From: Patescibacteria group bacterium
Lineage (GTDB): Bacteria > Patescibacteriota > Minisyncoccia > UBA6257 > Colwellbacteraceae
DNA: 20,086 bases
NCBI GenBank assembly: GCA_018826645.1
Contig: JAHJZF010000009.1
Coordinates: 1-20,086, forward strand
Direction: 5' to 3'
The translations under genes and the position numbers were made by a program. The notes under the pieces are model-generated. The model was not told the origin of the DNA, did not search any database, and saw nothing but the letters and a program-made list of their open reading frames with translations. Shown in pieces: positions 13,631-19,283 of the stretch (the stretch's first letter is position 1; the number at the start of each line of letters is the position of its first letter).

Positions 13631-13656
13631 AAATAAAAACCGCGGCACATCCGCAG
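13631..13656 (-). terminator. Attenuator in the rplJ leader
   Basis: CTGCGG/CCGCGG (one U-G pair, loop ATGTG) followed on the minus strand by TTTTTATTT. Its place between the L10 leader motif and rplJ suggests transcription attenuation under L10 control. Confidence 0.75.
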
Positions 13657-13709
13657 TAAAAAGACGTATCTTTGGCAGGACTTATTGTTTGCCTACTGTC
13701 TGCAGATCG
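13657..13709 (-). promoter_or_regulatory. Ribosomal protein L10 leader
   Basis: The minus-strand leader contains CAGACAGTAGGC, then AAACAATAAG, then TCCTGCCAAAGA. This is the arrangement of the known L10 leader, where L10 (with L12) binds a kink-turn fold and represses the operon. Recognised by motif order, not by a covariance-model search. Confidence 0.72.
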
Positions 13710-13716
13710 TGAATGT

Positions 13717-13744
13717 ATTCTAGCAATTAGATAAATTGTGTCAA
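13717..13744 (-). promoter_or_regulatory. Promoter of rplJ-rplL
   Basis: Perfect TTGACA (13739-13744), 16-nt spacer, TGC TAGAAT (TAGAAT at 13717-13722), an extended -10. Predicted start near 13709, at the beginning of the L10 leader. The -35 directly abuts the preceding terminator tail. Confidence 0.75.
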
Positions 13745-13793
13745 ATTAAAAATGTTAAAGGCCCCGTTTTGATATTATCTCCACGGGGCCTTT
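13744..13793 (-). terminator. Terminator of the SPFH gene
   Basis: AAAGGCCCCGT and ACGGGGCCTTT (13757-13767, 13783-13793) form an 11-bp stem with a 15-nt loop, followed on the minus strand by AACATTTTTAATTT. Confidence 0.82.
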
Positions 13794-13842
13794 CCTTAAG
13801 ATTTCCTAAGGATAACTCTTGTTTGTTCCCGAACATCAAGTC

Positions 13843-14922
13843 CTACGGCGTCGACGGGGTCTGCACGAACAAATTGCCGTTGAACTCCGGCGGCAGAATG
13901 ACGACGCCACTGATTTCCGACAAGGCATTGATATACAGCCACTGCAGATACTCCGCAGAGAACTGATCTTCGCAACTGGCGTTCGGCACGATGACAGAGT
14001 TGCCCTCTGCGTCGATTGTTTGCACACCGCCACAAGCCACGATCTGCTCGGCTTGAGAGATCCCGTAGGCGCGGACGGCTTCTTGTCGAGCCTTGACCTC
14101 TTCCTCAAGTAACGTGATCGAAGCACGCTGAAGCTGTTGTTCAGCCGACTGCTTCTCATCGATCGCCGTTCTAACTGCCAAGCCTGGATCGACGTCTCGA
14201 ATCAGCACATCGATGATCGTGATGCCATGAGGCGTCACTTTGTCGACGAGGCAATCAAACGTATTCGTTCCAAGTGCTGTGCGTTTCGTGGTATACGCAT
14301 CTTCGAGCGTGAGATTGACAGGTGCGTCTCTAGTACACGAACGAATCGGTGGCAAGACAATCACCTCAAACCAGTTCGTACCAATGGTACGAATGAGGTT
14401 ATCGGCGGTCTCCTTCGTCACAATCGCCTGAACGGTGAGCTCGATAGTGAGGTTTCCGCCACCACTCGCCTGGGCTTGAATCGGTCCATCAATTGATCCT
14501 TCGTCGCTACTGAAGGTGTACGCCTTGATACGACCGTCCACCAACACCATCGACTCCCAAGGCCAAATCAGATTGACTCCAGGAGCGCGCGTGGTCTTGG
14601 AATAGACGCCGAAAGCTCGTGTGACGCCAACGTGTTCGTCTGGCACGAACTTGATCGTCGCAAAGAGCAACAGAATGCCGGCAAAAGCAAATATGCCGAC
14701 AGCTATCCAATGCAGAGCTCGACCGTAAGCACTGGGTCGGTACTCCACCAACGCTCGTTCATAGGCGCTCTCGTCGAAACGACTCTCTCTGTCTCCGAAG
14801 CTATCGCGCCTCTGAAAACGATCTTCATCGCGTGACGGCAAATCCTGTCGAGTCCGCCGACTGATGACAAATATCACCAAGGCGGCCAACAACAGGAGGC
14901 CGATGAAAATTGTCAGGAACAT
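13843..14922 (-). CDS. SPFH/band-7 (prohibitin-like) membrane protein
   Basis: Stomatin/prohibitin-family membrane scaffold, usually forming large rings that organise membrane domains or hold proteases. The 359-aa protein has a first hydrophobic helix (2-20), a charged Arg/Asp/Glu-rich linker (21-60), a second membrane helix (about 71-91), the SPFH domain (about 92-255: VPDEHVGVTRAFGVYSKT, APGVNLIWPWESM) and a coiled-coil stretch AIDEKQSAEQQLQRA (253-267) running on to about 295. Four cysteines (196, 224, 297, 317) lie after the second helix. ATG 14922 has a strong AGGAGG 8 nt upstream. GC-rich compared with its rplJ and rpmG neighbours, stands alone with its own promoter and terminator. No NfeD or protease partner is adjacent, so the specific role is unknown. 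Confidence 0.88.
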   Translation of the reverse strand: MFLTIFIGLLLLAALVIFVISRRTRQDLPSRDEDRFQRRDSFGDRESRFDESAYERALVEYRPSAYGRALHWIAVGIFAFAGILLLFATIKFVPDEHVGVTRAFGVYSKTTRAPGVNLIWPWESMVLVDGRIKAYTFSSDEGSIDGPIQAQASGGGNLTIELTVQAIVTKETADNLIRTIGTNWFEVIVLPPIRSCTRDAPVNLTLEDAYTTKRTALGTNTFDCLVDKVTPHGITIIDVLIRDVDPGLAVRTAIDEKQSAEQQLQRASITLLEEEVKARQEAVRAYGISQAEQIVACGGVQTIDAEGNSVIVPNASCEDQFSAEYLQWLYINALSEISGVVILPPEFNGNLFVQTPSTP

Positions 14923-14963
14923 CTTCGCTTCCTCCTAAGTGTACGCGCATGAAACCTCATGCG
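14915..14963 (-). promoter_or_regulatory. Leader hairpin, Shine-Dalgarno and start hairpin of the SPFH gene
   Basis: CGCATGA/TCATGCG (14946-14963, loop GGTT) lies just upstream of AGGAGG (14931-14936). AGGAA and TTCCT (14915-14919, 14929-14933) can pair around a 9-nt loop containing the ATG. The strong Shine-Dalgarno fixes the start. Confidence 0.55.
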
Positions 14964-14994
14964 AGGACCCTAACCAATGTTAGTAGTACGCACA

Positions 14995-15023
14995 CTATTA
15001 ACAGATATTGAATTATGTGTCAA
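14995..15023 (-). promoter_or_regulatory. Promoter of the SPFH gene
   Basis: Perfect TTGACA (15018-15023), 17-nt spacer ending in TGT, then TAATAG (14995-15000, 3 of 6). Predicted start near 14988, leader of about 65 nt. The weak -10 lowers confidence. Confidence 0.5.
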
Positions 15024-15034
15024 TTATATTAGGC

Positions 15035-15214
15035 CTATCCCCTCATTCGAGCTTCTTTGTGGAGAGTATGCTTTTTGCAGAACTTACAATATTTTTTATG
15101 TTCAAGCTTGCGTTCTACAACACGCTTGTTCTTGCGAGTGTAGTAGTTTTTGTTCTTGCAGACGGTGCACTTCATCGTCACCAAATATTCTGTAAATTTT
15201 GATTTTAATCCCAT
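15035..15214 (-). CDS. rpmG: 50S ribosomal protein L33
   Basis: Small zinc-ribbon protein of the large subunit. The 59-aa product contains MKCTVCKNKNYYTRKNKR, then LEHKKYCKFCKKHTLHKEAR: two CxxC pairs (C16/C19 and C43/C46) and the family ending KHTLHKEA. Frame intact from ATG 15214 to TAG 15035. An internal ATG (15175, MKCTVC) would give a 46-aa form; the longer form is nearer the usual length. The start is only 13 nt from the 3' end of tRNA-Thr(GGU), so it is probably transcribed with the tRNA and freed by tRNA processing. No Shine-Dalgarno is seen. Confidence 0.93.
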   Translation of the reverse strand: MGLKSKFTEYLVTMKCTVCKNKNYYTRKNKRVVERKLEHKKYCKFCKKHTLHKEARMRG

Positions 15215-15227
15215 TTTTTTATTTCTG

Positions 15228-15300
15228 AGCCGAGACGGGGATTCGAACCCCGGACCTCTTCATTACCACTGAAGTGCTCTGCCAGCTGAGCTATCTCGGC
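15228..15300 (-). tRNA. tRNA-Thr (anticodon GGT)
   Basis: Acceptor GCCGAGA/TCTCGGC, D arm GCTCAGCTGGCAGAGC, anticodon stem CTTCA/TGAAG around loop GTGGTAA, T arm CCGGGGTTCGAATCCCCG. Discriminator T, no encoded CCA. Its first 10 nt overlap the end of the upstream HTH/LAGLIDADG-like gene, and rpmG begins 13 nt after it. Confidence 0.96.
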
Positions 15301-15881
15301 AGTATCTCGACTAGCCTGTTCCTTAGTTTAGTATTTCCGTAATAAACTGTCATCACTCCATAACAATTCTTCTTTCTATAACTGCCTTCTCCCCTACTAG
15401 GAGTAACTCTGGTTTTATACAGTTGTTTCTTCTTAATGTCCAGTTCCTTTGTCCAATATTTCTCTGCTTCTTCAGTAGGAACATTGTTAAATATTTGTAA
15501 TTCAAATTTTAGACTCTCTTTATCAACTCCATATATCTTAACAAGAAATTCTATAAACTTGTTAAGTAAATTTGGGTCTGAATTGCCTAAACGAACGGTA
15601 TTCTTATTAGCCTTAGTCCCCTCGCCCCAATACAACCCTATGCCTAGACCGAAAAGCTCTGCCTCCTTCATGTTCTTGGGTTCATGAAAAAAAAATGGAT
15701 CCCCATCAGGGTTCAATTTCATATAAACGGCGTCGCTTATTGAACGCCTATTAATGTTGTGTTGATTCATCCAATAGGCAACCTTGTGTACAGAACAATT
15801 CAAAATATTGGCTATTTCTTGCATAGATTGCCCATCTCGTACATATAATTTTTCCAACAAGGATCTCTTAATCACAAACAT
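15291..15881 (-). CDS. HTH protein with LAGLIDADG-like domain, possible homing-type element
   Basis: The 196-aa product has an N-terminal helix-turn-helix (about 16-45, SMQEIANILNCSVHKVAYWM) followed by a block resembling a single LAGLIDADG domain: the motif-like helix ELFGLGIGLYWGEGTK (75-90), then VRLGNSDPNLLNKFIEFL and FELQIFNNVPTEEAEKYW, ending NTKLRNRLVEIL. This layout fits, from memory, HTH/LAGLIDADG-like stand-alone proteins common in CPR genomes; nuclease activity is not shown. A TATAAT box abuts the ATG at 15881, so a leaderless message might instead use GTG 15875. Its stop codon lies inside tRNA-Thr(GGU) (10-nt overlap), so it and the tRNA-rpmG unit may be co-transcribed. It could instead be a plain DNA-binding regulator. 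Confidence 0.75.
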   Translation of the reverse strand: MFVIKRSLLEKLYVRDGQSMQEIANILNCSVHKVAYWMNQHNINRRSISDAVYMKLNPDGDPFFFHEPKNMKEAELFGLGIGLYWGEGTKANKNTVRLGNSDPNLLNKFIEFLVKIYGVDKESLKFELQIFNNVPTEEAEKYWTKELDIKKKQLYKTRVTPSRGEGSYRKKNCYGVMTVYYGNTKLRNRLVEILPR

Positions 15882-15930
15882 ATTATACCAATAATGGCAG
15901 ACCTAAATCATTATACGCATATGGTCTACC
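15882..15930 (-). promoter_or_regulatory. Two TATAAT boxes and an operator-like inverted repeat
   Basis: TATAAT occurs at 15882-15887, touching the start codon, and at 15910-15915. GGCAGACC (15896-15903) and GGTCTACC (15923-15930) form an inverted repeat (7 of 8) around the upstream box. This may be a binding site for the HTH protein itself. No good -35 is seen. Confidence 0.4.
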
Positions 15931-15962
15931 CCTACTTATTTTATAGAAAACGACTTTATTTT

Positions 15963-17288
15963 TTACTCTTTTTTTGATAGAAGCTTTGACTTGAAGTACT
16001 TACGAACAGATGAGTCTATATCACCTGCACCCATGAAAATCACGATCCCTCCATTAATGAACGCAAGCGAATCTTCCAGAGATTCCTTATAGTAAATTTT
16101 CTGTTCTTTATCAAGCCTCTCGTTGCGCTCTGATATTGTTTCATATAAGTCCTTACTCGACTTACCTACTAGGTCTTCCCTACCGGCAACCTCATAAACT
16201 GGCAAAAGGCAAACCACGTCAGCGTCATCAAAAGCTTCTATAAATTCTCCAAAAACGTTGGTTAATCTCCTAACTTGGTGGGGTTGAAAAATTATAGTTA
16301 TCTTTTGATTTGGATATTTCTCCCTCAATCCCTCAAGAGTTGATTTTACCTCAGTCGGATGATGACCATAGTCGCTAAAGAACAACGTGTCCTCTGGATA
16401 TGAACGTTCGTTTGGCTCAAGTGGTTCAAGTCGTCTCCAAACTCCTTTGAATTTCTGAAAGGCGGTAAAGGCAGTGTTGCGCTCGATTCCTATAAGCTTA
16501 GCGACTTGCCAAGCTGCTTCGGCATTGAGTTGGTTAAATTTACCCGGCAAGCTAAGGGGCCAATCTAAACTAATGCCCTTCTCGTTAAAAAAAACTAACC
16601 TGCAACTGACACCCATTATCGCTCTCTCCGTATATTTATTTTGCGAATTCATAATCGCTATAGATTCTGAAGAAAGGTTTTTAAGATATTGATTAAATCC
16701 GTCCACCACTCCATTTATGTCTCCATAAGTATCTAGGTGGTCTTTATCAATATTGGTAACGACCGTAATCTTGGGGCGGTAATTCCAGAAAGCTCTGTCG
16801 TATTCATCCGCTTCAATGACGAGGTATTCGCCCTCCCCTTTCCTAAAATTGCTCCCGCCAAACTCTGGCAATCTAGTCCCTACTATTACGGTTGGATCCA
16901 ATCCTGCCTCAACTAGAATCATGGCAAGCATACTAGTAGTAGTAGATTTCCCGTGCGTCCCCGATACGGCTAGAGTAATGTATTTCTTTGTCAGCTCTCC
17001 TAGGGCTTCTGCGTATTTTAAAGTCTTAATACCAAGCGAATTAGCTTTTTGAAGTTCCAAATTATCCTCTTCCACAGAAGATGTATAAATAACCTTCTCT
17101 AAACTTGCGTCAATAAGATTCTCGAACTCCCCTCCCGTCTGAATCTCGACGCCCTTCTTCTCTAAGAACTCCGTAATATCTGAAGCGACTAAGTCTGAAC
17201 CGGAGACGCTATATCCTTCGGATAAATAATATTGAGCGAGTGCGCTCGTTCCTATCCCCCCGATACCTATGAAGTGAACTTTAGCCAT
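15963..17288 (-). CDS. murC: UDP-N-acetylmuramate--L-alanine ligase
   Basis: Adds L-Ala to UDP-MurNAc, the first amino-acid step of peptidoglycan precursor synthesis in the cytosol. The 441-aa protein has the N-terminal nucleotide-sugar domain (HFIGIGGIGTSALAQYYL), the ATP P-loop GTHGKSTTT (110-118), EADEYDRAF (159-167), NIDKDHLDTYG (179-189), GVWRRLEPL, DYGHHPTEV and FQPHQVRRL, all in Mur ligase order. Typical length. The ATG at 17288 is 8 nt after the 3' end of tRNA-Thr(UGU), no Shine-Dalgarno is seen, so the message is probably released by tRNA processing. It is separated from the rest of the division cluster by several kilobases. Confidence 0.96.
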   Translation of the reverse strand: MAKVHFIGIGGIGTSALAQYYLSEGYSVSGSDLVASDITEFLEKKGVEIQTGGEFENLIDASLEKVIYTSSVEEDNLELQKANSLGIKTLKYAEALGELTKKYITLAVSGTHGKSTTTSMLAMILVEAGLDPTVIVGTRLPEFGGSNFRKGEGEYLVIEADEYDRAFWNYRPKITVVTNIDKDHLDTYGDINGVVDGFNQYLKNLSSESIAIMNSQNKYTERAIMGVSCRLVFFNEKGISLDWPLSLPGKFNQLNAEAAWQVAKLIGIERNTAFTAFQKFKGVWRRLEPLEPNERSYPEDTLFFSDYGHHPTEVKSTLEGLREKYPNQKITIIFQPHQVRRLTNVFGEFIEAFDDADVVCLLPVYEVAGREDLVGKSSKDLYETISERNERLDKEQKIYYKESLEDSLAFINGGIVIFMGAGDIDSSVRKYFKSKLLSKKE

Positions 17289-17296
17289 ATTTCTTG

Positions 17297-17370
17297 AGCC
17301 ACCTCCCGGATTCGAACCGGGGACCTACAGTTTACAAAACTGTTGCTCTAACCAGCTGAGCTAAGGTGGC
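17297..17370 (-). tRNA. tRNA-Thr (anticodon TGT)
   Basis: Acceptor GCCACCT/AGGTGGC, D arm GCTCAGCTGGTTAGAGC, anticodon stem ACAGT/ACTGT around loop TTTGTAA, T arm CCCCGGTTCGAATCCGGG. Discriminator T, no encoded CCA. Lies between tRNA-Tyr and murC. Confidence 0.96.
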
Positions 17371-17390
17371 GCTGCTTATACCTAAGAAAG

Positions 17391-17410
17391 GTGTGCACGA
17401 AGAGGGATTC
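17391..17410. repeat. Duplicated 3' end of tRNA-Tyr
   Basis: GTGTGCACGAAGAGGGATTC differs by one base from 17496-17515 (GTGTGCACGGAGAGGGATTC), which is the acceptor/T-arm 3' end of tRNA-Tyr plus 3 flanking bases. The copies are direct repeats 105 bp apart and diverge right after. Could be an integration scar or a tandem-duplication remnant. Confidence 0.8.
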
Positions 17411-17428
17411 CCTTCGACAAGCTCAGGG
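17410..17428. repeat. TTCGAC...GCTC palindromic repeat, copy 1
   Basis: CCCTTCGACAAGCTCAGGG: core TCGACAAGCTC flanked by complementary CCCT and AGGG. A motif I know as widely dispersed in environmental bacterial genomes. Paired with an inverted copy at 17471-17498. Confidence 0.75.
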
Positions 17429-17470
17429 CGAGACATCCTTCTTCAACTATGCTTCATCGCACCACACTTG

Positions 17471-17498
17471 CACTGAGCAAGCGCAGCGCGTCGAAGTG
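17471..17498. repeat. TTCGAC...GCTC palindromic repeat, copy 2, inverted
   Basis: Begins CACTGAGC and ends GTCGAAGTG. Read on the minus strand it is CACT-TCGAC...GCTC-AGTG, the same layout as copy 1 with a longer middle (GCGCTGCGCTT) and different but still complementary flanks. Adjoins the tRNA-Tyr 3' end. Confidence 0.7.
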
Positions 17499-17582
17499 TG
17501 CACGGAGAGGGATTCGAACCCCCGAAGGCGCAAGGCCGCCAGATTTACAGTCTGGTGCAATAGTCCACTCTGCCATCCGTGC
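17499..17582 (-). tRNA. tRNA-Tyr (anticodon GTA)
   Basis: Acceptor GCACGGA/TCCGTGC, anticodon stem CCAGA/TCTGG around loop CTGTAAA, a long variable arm (CGGCCTTGCGCCTTCG) as expected for a class II tRNA, and T arm GGGGGTTCGAATCCCTC. Discriminator A, no encoded CCA. A 20-nt copy of its 3' end lies at 17391-17410. Confidence 0.96.
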
Positions 17583-17591
17583 AAGTAGCTA

Positions 17592-17626
17592 AGACCAAGT
17601 TTAAACAAGGTCTCTACTATCTTCAA
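17592..17626 (-). promoter_or_regulatory. Promoter of the tRNA-Tyr unit, overlapped by a palindrome
   Basis: TTGAAG (17621-17626), 17-nt spacer, TAAACT (17598-17603) upstream of tRNA-Tyr. The -10 lies inside a 22-bp palindrome (17592-17613) with arms AGACC/GGTCT and centre GTTTAAAC, which may be an operator. Confidence 0.45.
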
Positions 17627-17635
17627 GGGAGAAGG

Positions 17636-17887
17636 TTATAGCTTCTTTGATTTAAGCTGTTTACTAATAAAATTATCAGCCTTCATTACTAGAATTTTAG
17701 TCCTACGGAGCAATTTGTCTTTCATCTTCAAAAAGAAGTTATCCAACTTCTCAAGGGGTAAGGACGTCCTTCCATTTCCTCTATCTTCTTCGTCTTTATC
17801 TTCTAGTCGAGGGACTGCAGCCGCCATCAGATAAACAACAATTGCCAAAGATGTCATTACTAGAAGCTCTAAAATTAGATTAGCCAT
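17636..17887 (-). CDS. Hypothetical 83-aa single-TM protein
   Basis: Not recognised. One N-terminal membrane helix (about 4-25, LILELLVMTSLAIVVYLMAA) is followed by an acidic patch (LEDKDEEDR) and a long basic, probably helical tail (KMKDKLLRRTKILVMKADNF, ending KQLKSKKL), which suggests a cytoplasmic tail that could bind nucleic acid or lipids; that is inference. ATG 17887 lies 9 nt from an extended -10 (TGT TAAAAT), so the message would be near-leaderless. It lies downstream of tsf and upstream of tRNA-Tyr. Confidence 0.72.
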   Translation of the reverse strand: MANLILELLVMTSLAIVVYLMAAAVPRLEDKDEEDRGNGRTSLPLEKLDNFFLKMKDKLLRRTKILVMKADNFISKQLKSKKL

Positions 17888-17896
17888 ATTAAGCTT

Positions 17897-17905
17897 ATTT
17901 TAACA
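17897..17905 (-). promoter_or_regulatory. Extended -10 for the 83-aa gene
   Basis: Minus strand TGT TAAAAT (17897-17905), 9 nt from the ATG, within the 29-nt gap after tsf. Same -10-to-ATG distance as rplU and the isomerase gene. Confidence 0.5.
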
Positions 17906-17916
17906 TAAAGATAGGC

Positions 17917-18360
17917 CTACAGTTCCAAACGATAGAACTCATCAAGCCTAATATTCTCTCCTGTTTTGGCGATAGTCTGTTTAATCAATTCTTCAATAGT
18001 TTGGCTTTCGTCTTTAATAAATGCCTGTTTAAGAAGACCATCAATATCCTCAGGGTCCATCGCTACAATTTGCATAGCTAAATTCTGAGCTAGCTCCTGG
18101 AATGGGTCTGATTTAGTTACGAAATCTGTTTCGCATCCAAGACGAAGGACTGTCCCCACCCTATTGTTGTGAACATATGCCTTAACAATACCGGCTTTTA
18201 TTTCTCTATCTGACTTCTTATCAGCCTTAACTATCCCCCTCTCTTTGATAATCTCCATTGCCTTCCCAAAATCGCCCCCAGCTTCTTCAAGAGCACGTTT
18301 TGCATCCATTACACCTGCACCAGTTTCTTCTCTTAATTTCTTGATATCTTCTTTGCTCAT
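17917..18360 (-). CDS. tsf: Elongation factor Ts, short form
   Basis: Nucleotide exchange factor regenerating EF-Tu-GTP. The 147-aa protein has the N-terminal UBA-like domain (IKKLREETGAGVMDAKRALE) and the core N-subdomain with VLRLGCETDFVTKSDPF, which carries the TDFV motif inserted into EF-Tu. The C-subdomain and coiled-coil of long EF-Ts (about 280 aa in E. coli) are absent; compact forms near 150-200 aa occur in other bacteria. It begins immediately after the rpsB stop, the universal rpsB-tsf order. The frame is intact, so the shortness is real within this sequence. Confidence 0.95.
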   Translation of the reverse strand: MSKEDIKKLREETGAGVMDAKRALEEAGGDFGKAMEIIKERGIVKADKKSDREIKAGIVKAYVHNNRVGTVLRLGCETDFVTKSDPFQELAQNLAMQIVAMDPEDIDGLLKQAFIKDESQTIEELIKQTIAKTGENIRLDEFYRLEL

Positions 18361-19230
18361 TTATTTAATTTCTTTATTTGCCTCTTTTATTGGAGACTCT
18401 GATTCCTGAACGAGCGCACCTTCGGCAGGAACCTTTTGCTCGCCCTTCTCTTCGACTAAAGTAGCGGGGACTTTCTTCCTAGCTTCTATAATCATTTCTT
18501 TAATCTTGTTAACAATAAATTCGATGCTTTTGTTGTTGCGATCGTTAGCGGGGATTCCATAATCTACTTTATCTGGGTCGGCATCCGTATTAAGAATGCC
18601 AATTATTTTAACTCCTGTTTGTCTTGCTTCTTTAGCTGCGATATCGTTGCTATTTAAATCTGCTACGAACATTAGAGACGGAGCTCTATCTAGGGTTGCA
18701 ATACCTCCAAAAAGTTTTTCCAGTTTAAGAAGGTCTCTTTCTAACCCTAGCCGTTCTTTCTTAGTATATTTTTCAAGCTCTCCACTTGCCTTGTCTTCTT
18801 TAAGTTTTTTTAGATATCGAACCCTCTTAGAGATGGTCTCTGTGTTTGTGAGTGTTCCGCCAAGCCATCTTTCTGTTACGTATGGTAATTCGAGTTCTTC
18901 GGCGGCCTCTCTAATAATCCCTTTAACCGATGGGCTAGTGCCCACAAATAAAATCAGACCCTGCTTACTAATCACGTCTTCAATTACAGTTTTGACTGTT
19001 TTAAAAGCTGAATATGTCTTCCTAAGATTAATAACACCAAAACCCGACCTATTGGCTAAAATAAATGGGCGCATCTTAGGGTTGGTGCGAGACTTAGAAC
19101 GTCCGTAGAAAACACCGAGCCCCATCATCTCTTCCATAAGCTTGGCTTCTTCAGGGTCTAAAGATTCGACCACTGATTGGGCGACCTCTTCGACTTCTTC
19201 CTTATCTATTGTGACCTCTTTTTCTTCCAT
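18361..19230 (-). CDS. rpsB: 30S ribosomal protein S2
   Basis: Small-subunit protein. The 289-aa product has NPKMRPFILANRSGFGVINL, FVGTSPSVKGIIREAAEELE, the hallmark RWLGGTLTN, the loop FGGIATLDRAPSLMFVADLN, and GIPANDRNNKSIEFIV near the end of the fold. It carries an acidic N-terminal extension of about 35 residues and a C-terminal tail of about 35 residues rich in Glu/Lys/Pro. The frame runs on to 19254, but the -10 box is at 19245-19250, so ATG 19230 (MEEKEVTIDKEEV) is the start. Transcribed with tsf. Confidence 0.95.
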   Translation of the reverse strand: MEEKEVTIDKEEVEEVAQSVVESLDPEEAKLMEEMMGLGVFYGRSKSRTNPKMRPFILANRSGFGVINLRKTYSAFKTVKTVIEDVISKQGLILFVGTSPSVKGIIREAAEELELPYVTERWLGGTLTNTETISKRVRYLKKLKEDKASGELEKYTKKERLGLERDLLKLEKLFGGIATLDRAPSLMFVADLNSNDIAAKEARQTGVKIIGILNTDADPDKVDYGIPANDRNNKSIEFIVNKIKEMIIEARKKVPATLVEEKGEQKVPAEGALVQESESPIKEANKEIK

Positions 19231-19244
19231 GAGTTGCGAGCCCA

Positions 19245-19273
19245 AGAATATCATTAAAATACTCAGCGGGCAA
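19245..19273 (-). promoter_or_regulatory. Promoter of rpsB-tsf
   Basis: TTGCCC (19268-19273), 17-nt spacer ending TGA, TATTCT (19245-19250). Leader of about 8 nt before ATG 19230, so again very short. Confidence 0.55.
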
Positions 19274-19283
19274 GATTATAAGA

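Noticed and set aside
13579..13650. N-terminally extended L10 containing PACRQAG
   Set aside because: The extension is translated palindromic repeat and leader; L10 family start and leader architecture support ATG 13578.
13795..14835. Plus-strand and out-of-frame ORFs over the SPFH gene and over the two other GC-rich genes
   Set aside because: High GC content produces long stop-free shadows; none has a Shine-Dalgarno or family similarity.
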